Shown piece by piece: positions 16,559 to 19,145 of a DNA stretch of 19,145 nt. Origin of the DNA: Magnetovibrio sp. (GTDB lineage: Bacteria > Pseudomonadota > Alphaproteobacteria > Rhodospirillales > Magnetovibrionaceae); NCBI GenBank assembly GCA_016763255.1, contig JAESUA010000032.1:1-19145 (forward strand). The letters are read 5' to 3'. The translations under genes were made by a program, and so were the position numbers. How positions within the stretch are numbered: position 1 is the first letter of the stretch; each line of letters opens with the position of its first letter. The notes beneath the pieces are model-generated. The model was not told the origin of the DNA. It was given only the letters and a program-made list of their open reading frames with translations, and did not search any database.

Positions 16559-17995
16559 ATGTTAAACACCCTTCAGCCTCCTAAAAACCCCGCCATACCT
16601 GAACTGTCTGAGGCCCACCGGTTCGACCCTAGCATCTTGCGCGAATACGACATCCGGGGTGTGGTGGGTGAAACCATCACCGTGATGGATGCCAAAGCCA
16701 TTGGTTTGGCCTTTGGCACCATGGTGCGACAACTTGGCGGCACCAGGGTGTGCATTGGCCGTGATGGCCGCATCCATTCTCAGGCCCTTTATTCGGCCCT
16801 GGCAAAGGGGCTGCAAAGCACCGGCATCAATGTCATCGCCATTGGCGTGGGGCCAACCCCGATGTTGTATTTTGCCGATCGCGTATTTGAATCCGATGGT
16901 GCCATCATGGTCACCGGGTCGCACAACCCACCTGAATACAACGGCTTTAAACTGGTCCTTGGCCATCAACCATTTTTCGGTGAAGACCTTCAAAGCCTCG
17001 GCCAATTGGCTGGCGAAGGCAGTTTTGTCGAAGGCGATGGCCGCCGCAGCAATGTTGATATAGCAGGTAAATATATCAACGCGTTGGACAGTAGTTCGAT
17101 TGCACGTCCGCTCAAAGTTGCCTGGGATCCAGGTAACGGTGCGGCAGCACAAATCACAGCGCAATTGGTACGCCGTCTTCCCGGACACCATATCGTGATC
17201 AATGAAGAAATCGATGGAACATTCCCCAATCATCACCCCGATCCGACGGTGCCGGAAAATCTCGAGCAATTGCGCGACGTCGTGATCCGCGAGCACTGCG
17301 CCTTTGGCATCGCATTTGATGGCGATGGTGATCGCATCGGTGTGATTGACGACGAGGGCGAAATTCTGTGGGGTGATCAACTGTTAAGCCTGATCGCCGA
17401 AAGCGTTTTGAACGCCAACCCCGGTGCCACCATCATCGCCGACGTCAAAGCCAGTCAAATCCTCTTTGATCGCATCACAAAATTGGGCGGTCGAGCCATG
17501 ATGTGCAAAACCGGCCATTCCCTGATCAAATCAAAAATGAATGAAACTGGGGCCATCTTGGCTGGCGAAATGAGTGGCCATATGTTTTTTGCCGATCGTT
17601 ATTTTGGCTTCGATGATGCGCTGTACGCGGCTGTTAGATTGTTGGAAGTGGTCGCCAGTCGTACCCAGCCCTTATCGTCATATCGCAAAGCTTTGCCGCA
17701 AGTTTACAACACCCCGGAATTACGCATCGAATGCCCCGATGAGCTAAAATTCAAGGCACTCGCGACCATCGAAGACACGGTCGCGCAAAGTGGTGCCGAT
17801 GCCATCACCATCGATGGCGTACGCGTCACAACCCAAGACGGTTGGTGGCTCTTGCGTGCCTCCAACACCCAACCCGCACTGGTCGCACGATGTGAATCAC
17901 AAACCTTTGCAGGGCTTGCATCGCTCAAAGCGACTCTTATCGAACACCTCAGATCTGCTGGCGTGACGGTGCCCGATAACCTCAAAAATAACTGA
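16559..17995 (+). CDS. Phosphomannomutase/phosphoglucomutase (AlgC-type)
   Basis: This 478-residue alpha-D-phosphohexomutase interconverts hexose 6- and 1-phosphates and feeds mannose-1-phosphate to ManC. The phosphoserine loop is TGSHNPPEYNGFK with Ser121. The Mg2+ loop DGDGDR is at 254-259, the sugar loop is GEMSGHMFFADRY, and the phosphate-binding loop of domain IV is RASNTQPALVARCES near the C-terminus. All four domains are present at normal length. The ATG follows AAAGGA and lies 34 bp after the dehydrogenase stop, so it belongs to the same operon. A short Pro-rich N-terminal extension (about 20 residues) precedes the core. Confidence 0.94.
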   Translation: MLNTLQPPKNPAIPELSEAHRFDPSILREYDIRGVVGETITVMDAKAIGLAFGTMVRQLGGTRVCIGRDGRIHSQALYSALAKGLQSTGINVIAIGVGPTPMLYFADRVFESDGAIMVTGSHNPPEYNGFKLVLGHQPFFGEDLQSLGQLAGEGSFVEGDGRRSNVDIAGKYINALDSSSIARPLKVAWDPGNGAAAQITAQLVRRLPGHHIVINEEIDGTFPNHHPDPTVPENLEQLRDVVIREHCAFGIAFDGDGDRIGVIDDEGEILWGDQLLSLIAESVLNANPGATIIADVKASQILFDRITKLGGRAMMCKTGHSLIKSKMNETGAILAGEMSGHMFFADRYFGFDDALYAAVRLLEVVASRTQPLSSYRKALPQVYNTPELRIECPDELKFKALATIEDTVAQSGADAITIDGVRVTTQDGWWLLRASNTQPALVARCESQTFAGLASLKATLIEHLRSAGVTVPDNLKNN

Positions 17996-18027
17996 ACCAA
18001 CACTGAAACCAAACTGGAGTAAAGATC

Positions 18028-18345
18028 ATGTCCGCCTCATCCCACTCCCCTTACTCACTGTACATTCCGGAGCTGCACATCCGCTGCTCCAATGACAAAA
18101 AACTGTTTGCATTGAGTCACATCGCGCAAGATATTATGGCGCAAACACGGCCCACAAGCATCCTCAGCGGGGTGCATGTGATAATGGAGGACGGCTGGTG
18201 GATGGTCCGTGCCGACGATCACGATCCGGCCCTCATTGTCCGTGCCCAAGCCAGCAGCGAGGCTGGATTGGCACACTTAAAACGCACCCTCGCCAACCAC
18301 TTGGATAGGGTCTGCCTAGATTTCCCCCTGTCCCACTTAGATTAA
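18028..18345 (+). CDS. Stand-alone paralogue of phosphohexomutase domain IV
   Basis: The 105 residues align along their length with the last domain of the mutase encoded just upstream: PELHIRCSNDKKLFALSHI against PELRIECPDELKFKALATI, then DGWWMVRADDHDPALIVRAQASSEAGLAHLK against DGWWLLRASNTQPALVARCESQTFAGLASLK. The phosphate-binding RASNTQP has become RADDHDP, so phosphosugar binding is unlikely to be conserved. The ATG has TGGAG upstream and lies 32 bp after the mutase stop. It has no domains I-III and cannot be an enzyme by itself. It may be a regulatory or decoy subunit of the mutase, or a duplication remnant still under translation; the intact frame and good ribosome-binding site favour a real protein. 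Confidence 0.82.
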   Translation: MSASSHSPYSLYIPELHIRCSNDKKLFALSHIAQDIMAQTRPTSILSGVHVIMEDGWWMVRADDHDPALIVRAQASSEAGLAHLKRTLANHLDRVCLDFPLSHLD

Positions 18346-18367
18346 AACACACGTCAGGAGAAATCCG

Positions 18368-18544
18368 ATGAAACCCTATTTTCCTACACAAAACCGCAAC
18401 GATCACAACCAAGCCATGGACTTTGCCGTACGCCTTGTCTCCTTGATGGGTTTTGAAGGGGCAATATCCGTATGCATTGAAAACCAGTGGAATGGCACCG
18501 AAAAAACCATTCGTCACATGCGCAAAGACCTCACCTTCAACTGA
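18368..18544 (+). CDS. Hypothetical 58-residue protein
   Basis: This short open frame has a strong ribosome-binding site (AGGAG, 7 nt before the ATG at 18368) and starts 22 bp after the domain-IV gene, so it is probably the last gene of the operon. The protein begins MKPYFPTQNRNDHNQAMDF and contains an amphipathic stretch FAVRLVSLMGFEGAISVCIENQW, then a basic end TIRHMRKDL. One Cys is present; no signal peptide, zinc motif or known domain is visible. I do not recognise the family. The terminator-like repeat begins nine bases after its stop. Confidence 0.65.
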   Translation: MKPYFPTQNRNDHNQAMDFAVRLVSLMGFEGAISVCIENQWNGTEKTIRHMRKDLTFN

Positions 18545-18552
18545 CATAAACT

Positions 18553-18613
18553 AAAATTTCAAAATGCCACGGCCGCCGAAATCACATCGTCGGCCATGGC
18601 ATTTTGAAATTTT
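18553..18613. terminator. Bidirectional terminator between the polysaccharide operon and the kinase gene
   Basis: The 23-nt arms 18553-18575 and 18591-18613 are inverted repeats with a single mismatch, around a 15-nt loop. The distal ends are AAAATTTCAAAA and TTTTGAAATTTT, so both strands give a GC-rich stem tip and a T-rich 3' side. It sits between convergent genes, which fits a shared terminator. Confidence 0.85.
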
Positions 18614-18620
18614 GAAGTCA

Positions 18621-19145
18621 CTATGCAGCTTGATTTTCGAGGTATTTTTTAAGCGCAACAAACGCATGATCAACTGCTTCACGCAGATCATCCGTCATCG
18701 TGAAGGCATGTTTTACATTGCCTGTTTTACAGTGCGATTCGATGGCCCGGGCAATGGTGTGAAGTTGCATCGCACCGAATGTCGCGGATGAACTGCCGAT
18801 GGTATGGCATTCCAGTTCCAACGTATCGGCATCCCCCAACATTTCAGCATCGGCAATGCGCTCCATGCGCTCCGCAACATCGCTGAAAAATGAGTCGAGG
18901 AACTTGGGAATCAGCGCCTCATCGGTTTCGGTCGCCAACTCGGCCAATATGGATGCATCAAATATTGTGGTGGCATTGAGCGCCGGTATTTGATCGGGCA
19001 TATTGGCCTTAACCACAGCGCGTTGATCATCCTTCGTCCATCGCGCCAGCATTTCCAAGACCGGGGCACGGCCCACCGGCTTAGCCAAATAATCATCCAT
19101 ACCGGCGGCCAGGATGCCTTCACGATCACCGACCATGGCATGGGC
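18621..19145 (-). CDS. Hybrid histidine kinase, C-terminal receiver and Hpt domains (partial)
   Basis: The frame is open to the window edge, so only the last 174 residues are visible. The first part, AHAMVGDREGILAAGMDDYLAKPV followed by VLEMLARWTK, is the C-terminal end of a receiver domain including its conserved Lys. After a linker, an Hpt domain follows (LIPKFLDSFFSDVAERMERI, then the phosphorylatable His in LECHTIGSSSATFGA and LHTIARAIESHCK). The usual HxxKGSS is HTIGSSS here, so the Lys is missing. The arrangement is that of a BarA/EvgS-type phosphorelay kinase with receiver(s) and a C-terminal Hpt. The kinase core and sensor would lie beyond the right edge. The internal ATG at 19134-19136 is not the true start. 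The target regulator is unknown. Confidence 0.88.
   Translation of the reverse strand, partial: AHAMVGDREGILAAGMDDYLAKPVGRAPVLEMLARWTKDDQRAVVKANMPDQIPALNATTIFDASILAELATETDEALIPKFLDSFFSDVAERMERIADAEMLGDADTLELECHTIGSSSATFGAMQLHTIARAIESHCKTGNVKHAFTMTDDLREAVDHAFVALKKYLENQAA

Noticed and set aside
16562..17380. Leftward open frame of 272 codons antisense to the mutase
   Set aside because: It is a shadow of a strongly conserved mutase gene, with no ribosome-binding site or family features.
16559..18345. Whether the domain-IV frame is the frameshifted end of the mutase
   Set aside because: The mutase already has its own complete domain IV ending at 17995; the second copy is additional and clearly diverged.

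Overview
The window looks like a chromosomal segment of an alphaproteobacterium, probably a free-living member of the Rhodospirillales. This is inferred from protein character, moderate GC, TRAP transport, zeta-class GST and AlgD-type genes; no rRNA or marker gene is present to prove it. No tRNA, rRNA, CRISPR array, insertion sequence or phage gene was seen.

Region 1 (1-10680) is an aromatic-acid catabolism locus. A leftward operon runs VOC (glyoxalase-fold) protein, fumarylacetoacetate hydrolase (FAH) family protein, FAD aromatic hydroxylase, DUF2783 small protein, and an MBL-fold protein cut by the window edge. An AT-rich region of about 400 bp separates it from a tightly packed rightward operon: TRAP transporter dctP-dctQ-dctM, bacteriohemerythrin, MarR regulator, maleylacetoacetate isomerase and acetoacetyl-CoA synthetase. 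Together they suggest uptake of an aromatic acid, hydroxylation, then isomerisation and hydrolysis of the ring-cleavage product to fumarate and acetoacetate, with acetoacetate activated to its CoA ester. This is homogentisate-type chemistry. No classical ring-cleavage dioxygenase is in the window. Two genes, dctM and the FAH gene, carry apparent one-base deletions; each is repaired by one extra G.

Region 2 (10681-18620) is a sigma-54-controlled sugar-nucleotide and exopolysaccharide locus. It holds a LuxO-like sigma-54 activator, a Nudix hydrolase, bifunctional mannose-1-phosphate guanylyltransferase/isomerase (manC), an AlgD-type GDP-mannose 6-dehydrogenase, phosphomannomutase/phosphoglucomutase, a free-standing paralogue of the mutase's C-terminal domain, and a 58-residue unknown protein. 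These genes make GDP-mannose and GDP-mannuronate. I see sigma-54 -24/-12 elements in front of the activator, in front of manC and in front of the dehydrogenase. The last two diverge around four copies of a TGTCA-N3-TGACA palindrome, which looks like a shared enhancer.

Region 3 (18621-19145) is the C-terminal part of a hybrid histidine kinase (receiver plus Hpt), convergent with the polysaccharide operon and separated from it by a long inverted repeat.

The most unusual object is the AlgD-type dehydrogenase. About 124 codons, equal to one circularly permuted response-regulator receiver domain with all catalytic residues, are inserted in frame about ten residues before the conserved GICW C-terminus. 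This could be a phosphorelay-controlled sugar-nucleotide dehydrogenase or the scar of a recombination event.
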